Source: Kitasatospora gansuensis
Lineage (GTDB): Bacteria > Actinomycetota > Actinomycetes > Streptomycetales > Streptomycetaceae
Length of the DNA stretch: 64,000 nt
NCBI RefSeq assembly: GCF_014203705.1
Contig: NZ_JACHJR010000001.1
Span: forward strand, 7,874,001-7,938,000
Reading direction: 5' to 3'
The position numbers and the translations under genes were made by a program. Of the stretch, positions 1-8,731 are shown one piece after another. A model generated the notes under the pieces. The model was not told the DNA's origin. It did no database searches and saw nothing but the letters and a program-made list of their open reading frames with translations. The stretch's first letter is position 1. Each line of letters opens with the position of its first letter.

Positions 1-429
1 CGGGGTCGAGGTGTCCTGGATGGCGATGCCGAGCCAGAGCAGCGGGAGGACCAGGACGGCGGTGGAGATCGCGGTGAAGCGGCGCTGGCCGATCCTGGGG
101 CCGAGGAAGGTGTAGAAGATCCGGGCCGTGCCGCCGGTGAGACCGGGGATGGCGGTCAGCCAGAACAGCTGCGAGGTGGAGATGTCGAAGCCGACGTCCT
201 TGAGGTTGGTCGCGGTGACCGACCAGACCTGCCAGACCACGAAGGCCACCAGCAGGGCCGGTACCGCGATCCACAGGTTCCGGGTGGCGACGCGTCTGCC
301 GACCGACTTCCAGAAGACCTCGTCCTCCGGCTCCCACACCGTGACGGTGCGGCCGGGCCGGTAGTCCTCCGGGTCGGATACGGAGCCGCCTGCGGGCGGC
401 TGCGAGGCGCGCTGGAGCGTGGAACTCAT
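1..429 (-). CDS. narK: Nitrate/nitrite MFS transporter, NarK type (partial, 5' part only)
   Basis: Only the first about 143 residues lie in the window; the gene runs off the left edge. The start is the ATG at 427-429, preceded by a purine-rich AGGGGAA ribosome site. After a soluble tail rich in Pro and acidic residues, the first membrane segment (residues about 52-70) is followed by a second hydrophobic stretch containing TAIPGLTGGTARI, the hallmark first NNP motif of NarK-family nitrate/nitrite porters. Predicted role is nitrate uptake or nitrite export across the cytoplasmic membrane. The long N-terminal extension before TM1 is common in actinobacterial NarK2. Identification is from the motif and from memory of the family; the C-terminal half is unseen. 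Confidence 0.8.
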   Translation of the reverse strand, partial: MSSTLQRASQPPAGGSVSDPEDYRPGRTVTVWEPEDEVFWKSVGRRVATRNLWIAVPALLVAFVVWQVWSVTATNLKDVGFDISTSQLFWLTAIPGLTGGTARIFYTFLGPRIGQRRFTAISTAVLVLPLLWLGIAIQDTSTP

Positions 430-685
430 GGTGCTTCCCCTGCTGTTGAGACGGAGCGCCTGCCGGCCGGGCGGAGGACGCCCGCGCAGGTCCCGATGTC
501 TCCACAGTGCTCCTTTAACCAGGGCTTACCGAGAGTCCAACGCCACCTCCGGGCCGGCCGAAAGTCCCGCCGGACGGCCGCCCCGGAGCGAGGGAGCGGC
601 GTAGCGGTCGGCGCCTGAGCGGAATGTGAGCCTCCGTAAGTTCCGTTCCGGATGCGGAAGTTACTGACTCGCAGGTATTTTATGG

Positions 686-1222
686 ATGATCATCGGGTGC
701 GAGGATGCGGATGATCACATACCCGGCGCCGGAATCGCCGGTACGGCGGCGGCGTACTGGCCGCACCGGCACGGCTTCGAGCCGACCGTGGTGGAGCGGG
801 CGGGCGGGATCCGGGAGGGCGACTACAAGGTCGACATCCGCGGCGCCGCCCTGGACGTGGTGACCCGGATGGGGCTGCGGGAGCAGATCCGCGCGCAGCG
901 CACCGCCGTACGCACCGGCTCGATCGTCGACGCCGCCGGGAAGCGGGTGGCCGCGATCGACGGGGACACCTTCGGCGGCCGACAGGCGCAGGACGCCGGG
1001 CTGGCCGGGTACGAGCGGGAGCTGCGCCCGTTCGTCGCGGTGAACCAGAAGCTCGGCTCGGCCAACATCAAGCGGATGGTGCTGCGCAGCGCGGGCCAGG
1101 TCCGGATGTCGATGACGATGCTGCGGCTGATCAACCGCCTGCCCGGCAAGGACCGGCTGATGGCGAAGACGATGGAGCCCATCCACAAGGCTGCCGCCGC
1201 CATCGTGCTCAAGGAGTACTGA
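686..1222 (+). pseudogene. FAD-dependent monooxygenase relic with internal deletion
   Basis: The 178-residue reading frame starts with a dinucleotide-binding GAGIAG motif and an FAD-ribose end motif (EPTVVERA), typical of the N-terminus of aromatic-ring/tetracycline-type FAD monooxygenases, which are normally about 380-420 residues. At about residue 95 (DGDTFGGR) it jumps directly into what looks like the C-terminal part of the same family (YERELRPFVAVNQKLG to the end), so the middle with the second FAD motif (GD-containing) and substrate domain is missing. The N-terminus is also abnormal, the residues before GAGIAG not forming the usual hydrophobic beta strand. I read this as an in-frame internal deletion making a non-functional remnant. 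It could still be translated. Confidence 0.7.
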
Positions 1223-1229
1223 GCGCTGC

Positions 1230-2141
1230 TCAGCGCGAGTGGGCGTGGGCGGGCTGCTCCTGCCGGGGTGCCCAGAGGGGCGTGCCGAGCTGGGTCTCCA
1301 TCTCGTCCAGCGCCTGCCGCACCGCGGTGATCCGCAGCCGCAGCTCGTCGGTCGGGTCCGTGACGGCGACCTCGACCGCCGGGCGGGCGGCTTCGGCGGC
1401 CTGGGCGGCCTCGATCTCGCGCGCCTCGTCGAGGGCGTTCAGCACCACCCCGATCAGCACGTTGACCAGGACGAAGGAGCCGAACAGTACGTAGGAGGCG
1501 TAGAACACGATGCTGAACGGCGAGATCTCGAGCCCGGCCCGGACGGACTCGCCGAGCCCGTCCAGCGTCATCAGCAGAAACAGCGTCAGCGAGGCCCGGC
1601 CCAGCGAACCGTAGTGCTCCGGGTCGTACGGGGCGAAGCAGATCCAGCCGACCATCGAGTACACGTACAGCACGAGCGCCCCGACCACCAGGAAGCTCGC
1701 CGTCCCCGGCAGGCTGCGGCCGACCGCCACCAGCAGGACGCGCAGCTGCGGCATGAAGCGCGCCGTGCGCAGTACCCGGGCCAGCCGGAGCAGCCGCAGC
1801 AGGGTGGTGTTCTCACGTAGGAACGGGATGAACGCGGACGAGACCACCAGCAGGTCGAAGACGTTCCACGGGTCGCGGAAGAAGGCCGCGGGCCGGTCCA
1901 GGTGGGCGCCCAGTCGGACCAGCATTTCCAGCGTGAACACCACCAGACAGGCGAACTCGGCCCCGTCGAGGGCCCGGCTGTACGTGCTTGACAGCCCGGG
2001 GTAGGTCTCCACGCCGAGCAGGACGGCGTTCAGCAGGATCACCGTGAGCACGGTGAACGCGAACACGGGTGCCTCGTTCACCGTCCGGCAGCGGGTGGCC
2101 AGCTTGCCGATACCGTTCTGCACTGTGGTCAGGTCTGTCAT
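1230..2141 (-). CDS. Voltage-gated-type ion channel (Ion_trans)
   Basis: A 303-residue single-domain channel subunit, expected to tetramerise in the membrane. The S4 voltage sensor is visible as LRLLRLARVLRTARF (residues about 123-137) with Arg every third residue, followed by S5, a pore loop LFLLMTLDGLGESV and S6 (VLVNVLIGVVLNAL). A polar, helical C-terminus with heptad-like spacing could be a coiled coil, as in bacterial NaV channels. The selectivity-filter region reads TLDGLGE, whereas NaChBac-type channels have TLESW; a Glu to Asp change at the key filter position leaves ion selectivity uncertain. Start chosen at ATG 2139-2141 because GGGGAAC precedes it; the frame is open further upstream but without initiation signals. 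Ends eight bases from the relic gene on the other strand. Confidence 0.85.
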   Translation of the reverse strand: MTDLTTVQNGIGKLATRCRTVNEAPVFAFTVLTVILLNAVLLGVETYPGLSSTYSRALDGAEFACLVVFTLEMLVRLGAHLDRPAAFFRDPWNVFDLLVVSSAFIPFLRENTTLLRLLRLARVLRTARFMPQLRVLLVAVGRSLPGTASFLVVGALVLYVYSMVGWICFAPYDPEHYGSLGRASLTLFLLMTLDGLGESVRAGLEISPFSIVFYASYVLFGSFVLVNVLIGVVLNALDEAREIEAAQAAEAARPAVEVAVTDPTDELRLRITAVRQALDEMETQLGTPLWAPRQEQPAHAHSR

Positions 2142-2239
2142 CGCTGTTCCCCTTGTACCGACCGCCGGGCGGGACGGTGATCGCCATTCCGCACGCCCAA
2201 CGCCTGACTCTCCATCAGGGCACGCGGCCGGCCCGAACC

Positions 2240-3271
2240 TCACCCGAACGTGGACGGCCCGAGGGACGGTGCGGCGGTGGAGTGACGGACCCTCAACTCG
2301 GTCGCCAGCTCCACCCGGGAGCTCACCGGCGGCCGGCCGTCCAGCATCTGGAAGAGCATCCGGGCGGCGACCCGGCCCATCTCCTCGAGCGGCTGGCGGA
2401 CGGTGGTCAGCGGGGGTGACAACCAGTCACACATCGGGAGGTCGTCGAAGCCGACGATGCTGAGGTCCTGGGGGATGCGGAGCCCGGCCTGCCGGGCGGC
2501 CTCGTAGGCGCCCATGGCCTGCACGTCACTGCCGGCGAAGATCGCGGTGGGCCGGTCGGGCAGCGCCAGCAGGTCGACCGCGTTGCGGAAGCCGCCCTCG
2601 TGCTGGAAGTCGCCGAAGCGGATCAGGTCGCGGTCGACCTCGATCCCGGCGCGTTCCAGCGCGGCCCGGTAGCCGTCGATGCGGGCCTGACTGCACAGCA
2701 GTTCCTTGCGGCCGCCGATGACCCCGATCCGCCGGTGCCCGAGCGACAGCAGGTGCTCGGTGGCCGCCAGGCCGCCCGCCCAGTTCGTCGCGCCGACGCT
2801 CGGCACGTTCTGGCCCGGCAGGTGCACCGGGTCGATGACGACCAGTTCGACACCGGCGGCCCGGACCTTCCTGATCTGCTGCTCCGTCACGTCGGAGGTC
2901 ACCAGGATGACGCCCTCGCTGTGGTGCAGCACCGGCAGGTCGGTCCAGCTCGGCGGGACGGCCTCGTCCGACCGGACGATGGAGACCACCGTGCCGACGC
3001 CGTGGTCGGCGCACTCGGCTTCGACGCCGCGCAGGATCTCCACCGCCCAGGCGCTGTCGAGCCCGCTGATCACGAGGTCGACCAGGCCGGACCGGCGGGC
3101 CCGGGTGTGCCGTCCGGGCGGCAGGTAGTTGTGGGCGCTCAGGATCCCCTCGACGCGTTCGCGGGTGCCGGGGGCGACGTCGCTCCGACCGTTGACCACC
3201 TTGGAGACCGTGGCCTGGGAGACGCCGGCCTCTGCGGCGATGACCGCCAGGGTCGGGCGCTGCTCGCTCAA
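2240..3271 (-). CDS. LacI-family transcriptional regulator (xylanase locus)
   Basis: A 343-residue repressor: N-terminal LacI helix-turn-helix (TLAVIAAEAGVSQATVSKVV), hinge helix, then a periplasmic-binding-protein-like effector domain with the family's C-terminal IVGFDDLP motif. The start is taken as the TTG at 3269-3271, nine bases after a GGAGGAG ribosome site; a second TTG three codons upstream directly abuts that site and is less likely. It is transcribed divergently from the GH10 xylanase gene, and the shared intergenic region holds a perfect 16-bp palindrome plus a degenerate copy, so local control of the xylanase and of itself is likely. The effector is probably a xylo-oligosaccharide; this is inference from context. 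Confidence 0.9.
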   Translation of the reverse strand: MSEQRPTLAVIAAEAGVSQATVSKVVNGRSDVAPGTRERVEGILSAHNYLPPGRHTRARRSGLVDLVISGLDSAWAVEILRGVEAECADHGVGTVVSIVRSDEAVPPSWTDLPVLHHSEGVILVTSDVTEQQIRKVRAAGVELVVIDPVHLPGQNVPSVGATNWAGGLAATEHLLSLGHRRIGVIGGRKELLCSQARIDGYRAALERAGIEVDRDLIRFGDFQHEGGFRNAVDLLALPDRPTAIFAGSDVQAMGAYEAARQAGLRIPQDLSIVGFDDLPMCDWLSPPLTTVRQPLEEMGRVAARMLFQMLDGRPPVSSRVELATELRVRHSTAAPSLGPSTFG

Positions 3272-3306
3272 CTCTCTCAACTCCTCCGTGCGATGCGTCG
3301 AATTTA

Positions 3307-3322
3307 TCGCAAATATTTCGAA
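3307..3322. promoter_or_regulatory. Degenerate operator copy near the lacI-family gene start
   Basis: TCGCAAATATTTCGAA shares its right 12 bases with the perfect palindrome at 3419-3434, while its left arm diverges. It lies about 36 bases upstream of the LacI-family start codon, where binding would allow autoregulation. Inference from sequence similarity. Confidence 0.45.
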
Positions 3323-3418
3323 GCCTCCAGAGCCGTGCAGTTCCTAGATTTTCCCGCTCCAGACCTTGACCGAGACCGGCTCGGTTTCTAGGTTATGGCG
3401 TCGGCGCTCCGAGATGAT

Positions 3419-3434
3419 TTCGAAATATTTCGAA
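3419..3434. promoter_or_regulatory. Perfect 16-bp palindrome, probable LacI-family operator of the xylanase gene
   Basis: TTCGAAATATTTCGAA is a perfect palindrome about 60 bases before the xylanase ATG, in the region between divergent regulator and target. It is strikingly AT-rich for this genome. It contains CGAAA and TTTCG half-sites, which resemble the motif I recall upstream of other Streptomyces xylanase genes. LacI-family proteins bind such palindromes as dimers. Confidence 0.65.
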
Positions 3435-3492
3435 GTCGTCGTCGCCCGCCAGCTCAGAACCTGCACCTCCACCCGACAGCAGGAGATGAATC

Positions 3493-5349
3493 ATGTCCAG
3501 ATCTGTCACGTCCGCCCTCAGAGCGGGAGCGGCCTGCGCCCTGGCGCTCGGCCTGTTCTCGGCCGTCGCGCCGCCCGCGGCAGCCGCCCCGACCACCCTC
3601 AAGGAAGCCGCCCAGGCCAAGGGCCGCTACTTCGGCGGGATCATGAGCTCGAACTCCCTGAACAACCCCACGGCCACCTCCCTGGCCGCCCGGGAGTTCG
3701 GCGTGATCACCCCCGAGAACGAGATGAAGTGGGACACCAGCGAGCCCAGCCCGGGCAACTTCAACTACGGCCCCGGTGACCGGATCCAGGAATGGGCCGC
3801 CGGCAAGGGAATGAAGGTCCGCGGCCACACCCTGGTCTGGTACAACCCCGACGTCGAGAGCCAGCTGCCGGCCTGGGTCAAGCAGCTCCCGCTGCAGCAG
3901 GTGCGCGGGGCGATGGAGAACCACGTCACCCAGCTGGTGAAGCACTACAAGGGCAAACTGCTCGCCTGGGACGTGGTCAACGAGCCGTTCAACGACGACG
4001 GAAGCTACCGCAACAGCGTCTTCTACCAGGCGATGGGCAAGGACTACATCGCCATCGCGCTGCGCGCCGCCCGGGCCGCCGACCCCGACGTCAAGCTGTA
4101 CCTCAACGACTACAACACCGAGGGCGACAACTCGCCCAAGAGCAACGCCATGTACAACCTGGCGAAGCAGCTCAAAGCCGACGGGGTGCCGCTCGACGGC
4201 ATCGGCCTGGAGAGCCACTTCGAGGTCGGCACGGTGCCGTCCACCATCCAGTCGAACATGCAGCGCCTGACCGGCCTCGGGCTCGACGTCGCGGTCACCG
4301 AGTACGACAACCGGATGCAGGTCAAGGAGAAGCAGAACCAGACGCCGGTCAATCCGGGCGACCTGAACACCCAGGCCACCGAGACCAAGAACCTCGTCAC
4401 CGCCTGCCTCAACGTCGCCCGCTGCGTCGGGATGTCCCAGTGGGCGGTCGGCGACGCCGACAACTGGGTGCCGCTGTTCTTCCCCGGCAGCTGGGGATCG
4501 GCGACCCTGTTCGACGTCAACTACCAGCCGAAGCCCGCCTATTACGCCGCGCTGAACGCCTTCGGCGGCGGCTCGGGCGGCGGCCAGGGTTCCACCTCGC
4601 TCGGCGCCTACGTGTGGCTCGTCGGCGCCAAGTCCGGCAGGTGCCTGGACGTCCCGGCGGGCGGGGACGGCACGCAACTACAGCTGTGGGACTGCACCGG
4701 CTCGTCCAGCCAGTCGTTCCTGCTGCACGCCGACGGCTCGGTCCGGGGCGGGGGCAAGTGCCTGGACGCCCCGAACGGCGCGGCCCCCGGCTGGAACCTC
4801 CAGGTGTGGAGCTGCTCGGGTGCCGCCAACCAGAAGTGGACGCTGACCACGGACGGAAACCTGCGGAGCAACTCCTCGGGCCTGTGCGCCGATCCGTGGG
4901 GCGGCGCCACCGGCAACGGCACGAAGCTCGTCCTGTGGAACTGCTACGTCGGCGCCAACCAGCAGTGGTCCTTCAGCTCCCGGCCCCTGATCGGCGACAA
5001 CTCCGGGCGCTGCCTCGACGTGCCGCTGAACGGCGCCAACGGGTCGCTCGGACAGCTGTGGGACTGCTGGGCCAGCCCCAACCAGACCTTCACGCTCACG
5101 TACGACGGCAGCCTCCGCGTCCAGGGCAAGTGCCTGGACTTCCCGACCGGCGGGGCGCCCGGCACGAACCTGCAGATCTGGGACTGCGGGGGAACGGCCA
5201 ACCAGAAGTGGACCCTGACGAGCGCCGGCACGATCGTCAACCTCGCCTCGGGCCTGTGCCTTGACACCTCTTACGGGGCCACCGGCAACGGCGCTCGGGC
5301 GATCCTCTGGACCTGCCACGGCGGGGCCAGTCAGAAGTGGCACATGTAG
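3493..5349 (+). CDS. Secreted endo-1,4-beta-xylanase, GH10 with two ricin-type CBM13 modules
   Basis: A 618-residue secreted enzyme. A signal peptide with twin-charged start and Ala-rich cleavage region ends at about residue 31 (AAAAP). The GH10 barrel (about 35-350) shows the acid/base Glu in WDVVNEPF and the nucleophile Glu in VAVTEYD, where most family members have TELD. A Gly/Ser linker ([10 protein letters not shown]) leads to two consecutive beta-trefoil carbohydrate-binding units (about 375-495 and 500-618), each with three repeats carrying the CLD and QxW (NQKW, NQQW, SQKW) signatures. Tandem CBM13 modules are an expansion over the usual single module. The start ATG follows AGGAG. A LacI-family regulator is divergent, with a palindromic operator between. 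It hydrolyses xylan outside the cell. Confidence 0.95.
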   Translation: MSRSVTSALRAGAACALALGLFSAVAPPAAAAPTTLKEAAQAKGRYFGGIMSSNSLNNPTATSLAAREFGVITPENEMKWDTSEPSPGNFNYGPGDRIQEWAAGKGMKVRGHTLVWYNPDVESQLPAWVKQLPLQQVRGAMENHVTQLVKHYKGKLLAWDVVNEPFNDDGSYRNSVFYQAMGKDYIAIALRAARAADPDVKLYLNDYNTEGDNSPKSNAMYNLAKQLKADGVPLDGIGLESHFEVGTVPSTIQSNMQRLTGLGLDVAVTEYDNRMQVKEKQNQTPVNPGDLNTQATETKNLVTACLNVARCVGMSQWAVGDADNWVPLFFPGSWGSATLFDVNYQPKPAYYAALNAFGGGSGGGQGSTSLGAYVWLVGAKSGRCLDVPAGGDGTQLQLWDCTGSSSQSFLLHADGSVRGGGKCLDAPNGAAPGWNLQVWSCSGAANQKWTLTTDGNLRSNSSGLCADPWGGATGNGTKLVLWNCYVGANQQWSFSSRPLIGDNSGRCLDVPLNGANGSLGQLWDCWASPNQTFTLTYDGSLRVQGKCLDFPTGGAPGTNLQIWDCGGTANQKWTLTSAGTIVNLASGLCLDTSYGATGNGARAILWTCHGGASQKWHM

Positions 5350-5362
5350 GACGCACGCACCG

Positions 5363-5394
5363 GGGGAGGGCCCTGTTGGCCAGGGGTCCTCCCC
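5363..5394 (+). terminator. Hairpin terminator after the xylanase gene
   Basis: GC-rich inverted repeat (arms 5363-5375 and 5381-5394, seven plus five base pairs with a small bulge) beginning 14 bases after the xylanase stop codon; no U tract, as is usual in high-GC actinomycetes. Confidence 0.55.
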
Positions 5395-5418
5395 TTCCCA
5401 CCCTGACCGCGAGCGCTG

Positions 5419-5432
5419 TGGGAGCGCTCCCG
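5419..5432. promoter_or_regulatory. CebR-type operator upstream of the GH9 cellulase
   Basis: TGGGAGCGCTCCCG matches 13 of 14 positions of the palindrome TGGGAGCGCTCCCA, the known binding site of the cellobiose-responsive LacI-family repressor CebR of Streptomyces. It sits 26 bases before the GTG start of the cellulase gene. The cebR gene itself is not in this window. Confidence 0.8.
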
Positions 5433-5458
5433 GCATCCTTTCCTCGAGGAGTTCAGAC

Positions 5459-7699
5459 GTGAAACGACGCAGCACCACCCTGCTGTCCCTGGCGGCCCTG
5501 CTGGCGGCGGGGCTCACCGCACTCCCCGCCGTACCGGCTGCCGCGGCGGAGTCCGAGCAGCTCAAGAACGGCACCTTCGACAGCACCACCGACCCCTGGT
5601 GGGTGAGCGCCAACGTCACCGCCGGCCTGTCCGGCGGACGGCTCTGCGCGAACGTGCCCGGCGGCACCACCAACGCCTGGGACGCCGGCATCGGCCAGAA
5701 CGACATCGCCCTGGTGAAGGGGGAGTCGTACCGGTTCTCGTTCTACGCCGACACCGCGCCCGACGGGCACAAGGTACGGGCGATCGTCGGCCTGTCGGCG
5801 GCACCGTACGACACCTACTTCGAGGTGGCGCCGCAACTGAGCGTCTCCGGCAACTCGTATGCGTACACCTTCACTTCGCCCGTCGACACCCCGCAGGGCC
5901 AGGTCGCCTTCCAGCTCGGCGGCAGTGCGGACGCCTGGCGCTTCTGCCTGGACGACGCCTCGCTGATCGGCGGTGTACCGCCGGAGGTGTACAAGCCGGA
6001 CACCGGGCCGCGGGTGCGCGTCAACCAGGTCGCGTATCTGCCCGCCGGGCCGAAGAACGCCACGCTCGTCACCGACAAGACGACGAAGCTGCGCTGGCAG
6101 CTGAACAACGCCAACGGCACGGTGGCCGCCCGGGGTTGGACGGTTCCCAAGGGGATAGACCCCTCGTCCGGACAGAACGTCCACACCATCGACTTCGGGT
6201 CCCAGCACAGGCCGGGGCAGGGCTTCACCCTGATCGCCGACGGGGAGCGCAGCCGTCCGTTCGACATCGGCACGGCCGCCTACGACAAGCTGCGCCTGGA
6301 CGCCGCGAAGTACTACTACACGCAGCGCAGCGGCATCGCGATCCGCGCGGACCTGCGGCCCGGCTACGCCCGCCCCGCCGGGCACCTGGGCACCGCACCC
6401 ACCGGGGACGGGGCCGTGCCCTGCCAGCCGGGGGTCTGCGACTACACCCTCGACGTCACCGGCGGTTGGTACGACGCGGGCGACCACGGCAAGTACGTGG
6501 TCAACGGCGGTATCGCCACCTGGGAGTTGCTGAGCACCTACGAGCGCTCCCTGCACGCCCGCACCGGCCGGCCCGCCGCGCTCGGCGACGGCACACTCGC
6601 CATTCCGGAGAGCGGCAACGGGGTGCCGGACATCCTCGACGAGGCCCGCTGGGAGCTGGACTTCCTGCTGAAGATGCAGGTGCCCGAGGGGCATCCGCTG
6701 GCCGGAATGGCCCACCACAAGATCCATGACGAGAAGTGGACGGGCCTGCCGCTGCTGCCGAGCGACGACCCGCAGAAGCGCGAGCTGCACCCGCCGTCCA
6801 CCGCGGCGACCCTGAACCTGGCGGCGACGGCCGCGCAGGCGGCCCGCCTGTACCGTCCGTACGACCCGGCCTTCGCCGCCAAGGCCCTGCAGGCCGCCCG
6901 CACGGCCTGGACCGCAGCGCTCGCCCACCCCGACCTGTACGCCTCCGCGAACGACGGCACGGGCGGCGGCGCCTACGCCGACGACAACGTGACCGACGAG
7001 TTCTACTGGGCGGCCGCCGAGCTGTACCTGACCACGGGGGAGAAGGCGTTCGAGACCTACGTCCTCAACTCCCCGGTCCACCAGGCCGACATCTTCGGCC
7101 CGCTCGGCTACGACTGGGCCAGGACGGCGGCCGCGGCCCGGCTGGACCTGGCGACCGTGCCGAGCGGGCTGCGCGACCGGCGCGAGGTGCGCCGTTCGAT
7201 CGTCAGCGGCGCCGACCGCTATCTGGCCACGCTCAAGGCCCACCCGTACGGCATCCCGTACGCCCCCGACGGCAACCTCTACGACTGGGGCTCCAACCAC
7301 CAGATCCTGCACAACGCCGTCGTCATCGCCACCGCCTATGACCTCACCGGCGACGGCAAGTACCGGGACGGCGCCGTGCAGAGCATGGACTACCTGCTCG
7401 GTCGCAACGCGCTGAACATGTCGTACGTGACCGGCTACGGCGAGGTCAACTCTCATAACCAGCACGCACGTTGGTACGCCCACCAGCTCGACCCCAAGCT
7501 GCCGAGCCCGCCCGCCGGCACCCTGGCCGGCGGCCCGAACTCGAGCATCCAGGACCCCTTCGCGCAGGGCAAACTGCAGGGCTGCAAGGGCCAGTTCTGC
7601 TACATCGACGACATCCAGTCCTGGTCGACGAACGAACACACCGTCAACTGGAACTCAGCCCTGGCCCGGCTGGCGTCGTTCGTGGCGGACCAGAGCTGA
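5459..7699 (+). CDS. Secreted GH9 endoglucanase with CBM4/9-like and CelD N-terminal Ig-like domains
   Basis: A 746-residue cellulase. Start is GTG 5459-5461 after GAGGA; the signal peptide runs to about residue 31. An N-terminal jelly-roll module (about 35-180, beginning [12 protein letters not shown] and ending [11 protein letters not shown]) resembles CBM4/9. An Ig-like CelD_N domain (about 190-280, [11 protein letters not shown]) precedes the alpha/alpha-barrel catalytic domain. The catalytic Asp cluster is in [12 protein letters not shown], the family motif [19 protein letters not shown] follows, and the C-terminal catalytic Glu is in [10 protein letters not shown]; the His motif near the C-terminus reads [12 protein letters not shown] rather than the commoner HHR form. 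It cleaves beta-1,4-glucan outside the cell, and the CebR-like operator upstream indicates cellobiose induction. Confidence 0.95.
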   Translation: MKRRSTTLLSLAALLAAGLTALPAVPAAAAESEQLKNGTFDSTTDPWWVSANVTAGLSGGRLCANVPGGTTNAWDAGIGQNDIALVKGESYRFSFYADTAPDGHKVRAIVGLSAAPYDTYFEVAPQLSVSGNSYAYTFTSPVDTPQGQVAFQLGGSADAWRFCLDDASLIGGVPPEVYKPDTGPRVRVNQVAYLPAGPKNATLVTDKTTKLRWQLNNANGTVAARGWTVPKGIDPSSGQNVHTIDFGSQHRPGQGFTLIADGERSRPFDIGTAAYDKLRLDAAKYYYTQRSGIAIRADLRPGYARPAGHLGTAPTGDGAVPCQPGVCDYTLDVTGGWYDAGDHGKYVVNGGIATWELLSTYERSLHARTGRPAALGDGTLAIPESGNGVPDILDEARWELDFLLKMQVPEGHPLAGMAHHKIHDEKWTGLPLLPSDDPQKRELHPPSTAATLNLAATAAQAARLYRPYDPAFAAKALQAARTAWTAALAHPDLYASANDGTGGGAYADDNVTDEFYWAAAELYLTTGEKAFETYVLNSPVHQADIFGPLGYDWARTAAAARLDLATVPSGLRDRREVRRSIVSGADRYLATLKAHPYGIPYAPDGNLYDWGSNHQILHNAVVIATAYDLTGDGKYRDGAVQSMDYLLGRNALNMSYVTGYGEVNSHNQHARWYAHQLDPKLPSPPAGTLAGGPNSSIQDPFAQGKLQGCKGQFCYIDDIQSWSTNEHTVNWNSALARLASFVADQS

Positions 7700-7775
7700 G
7701 GCTGTGACAGGGATGTTGCGGGAGGTGTGGCCCGGGTCATAGCCCGTCAGGGGCCAGGGCTGATCGACTCGGTGG

Positions 7776-8723
7776 ATGCGTAGCTCCTGGTGTGCTCTCC
7801 CCGTTGCCCTGGCCGGCGCCTTGGTGCTCACCGCGTGTGGGTCTGAGGCGGCCGGCCCGGGGAGCGGGGGTGGGGTGGTGTCGGCCGAACCGCTGCCCGG
7901 GGCGCCCTCCTGCGGTCCGGTGCCTTCGAAGGGGGCGGCGACGCCGACGTTGCTCGGTGATCCCGCCGATCTGCGGAGGGACGGGGTGCGGATCACCGCC
8001 TTCCGGGGCAGCTGCGCCGACTTCGAGGTCACCAATCACGAGGCCGGGCCACTCTCCTACTCGATCGCCTTCACCTTCCGGTCGGCTTCCGGGGAGGCGT
8101 TGGTGACGGCTGATCAGACCGTCCCGGCGGTCGGGCCCGGCGAGACCGTGAAGGGCACGGCGGTCGCCGAGCTCGCCCGGCGGCTGGACGGTGGCGCCCC
8201 GCGAAGTGTCCGGATCGCCAAGGTGCGGAGCGTGCCGGGCGCCGAGGCGTCGGCCGAGACCGGGCCCTGCCCGCCGTCCGGGGTGCGGGTCTTCGCGGAC
8301 CAGGGCGCTGCCGCGCTGGGGCTCCGGGCGGTGGGGCTGTTCCTGGAGAACTGCGGTGCGGGCACCGTTCGGTTGAACGGCTACCCGCAGCTCCAACTCC
8401 TCGACGAGCAGCACCGGGTGGTGGACGGCGTTCAGGTCCTGCAGGGCGGCAGCGCCATCGCCACCGGAGCCGACGGCACGCCGGAGCCGCTGGCCCTGGG
8501 CCCGGGCGAGCGCGCCCGCGCCACGGTGGTGTGGCGCAACACGGTCGACGTCGGCGTCGGCGAGGCCGTGCACGCGCCGTACCTGCGGGTGCGGGCGAAG
8601 GCGGACTCCGACCCCGTGATGGTGATCCCGGAACTCGACCTGGGCACCACCGGCCGGCTCGGCGTCGGCCCGTGGACGCGGGACGAGACGAAGGGGCCGG
8701 TCACCGGTACGACGCGTGGATAG
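7776..8723 (+). CDS. Lipoprotein with DUF4232-like domain
   Basis: A 315-residue predicted lipoprotein: signal peptide with lipobox LTAC (Cys at about residue 21), low-complexity Gly-rich linker, then two beta-rich halves. The C-terminal half (about 165-290: CPPSGVRVF through VIPELDLGTTG) has the pattern of DUF4232 domains of actinobacterial lipoproteins. No enzymatic motif is visible, and no function is assigned. It is convergent with the LCP gene, stop codons only eight bases apart. It follows the cellulase but shows no sign of belonging to the CebR regulon beyond position. Confidence 0.75.
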   Translation: MRSSWCALPVALAGALVLTACGSEAAGPGSGGGVVSAEPLPGAPSCGPVPSKGAATPTLLGDPADLRRDGVRITAFRGSCADFEVTNHEAGPLSYSIAFTFRSASGEALVTADQTVPAVGPGETVKGTAVAELARRLDGGAPRSVRIAKVRSVPGAEASAETGPCPPSGVRVFADQGAAALGLRAVGLFLENCGAGTVRLNGYPQLQLLDEQHRVVDGVQVLQGGSAIATGADGTPEPLALGPGERARATVVWRNTVDVGVGEAVHAPYLRVRAKADSDPVMVIPELDLGTTGRLGVGPWTRDETKGPVTGTTRG

Positions 8724-8731
8724 CCCGGGGC

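Noticed and set aside
1221-1240. Small GCGCTG-CT-CAGCGC palindrome between the relic and ion channel genes
   Set aside because: Six-bp arms overlapping coding ends; likely chance in this GC context.
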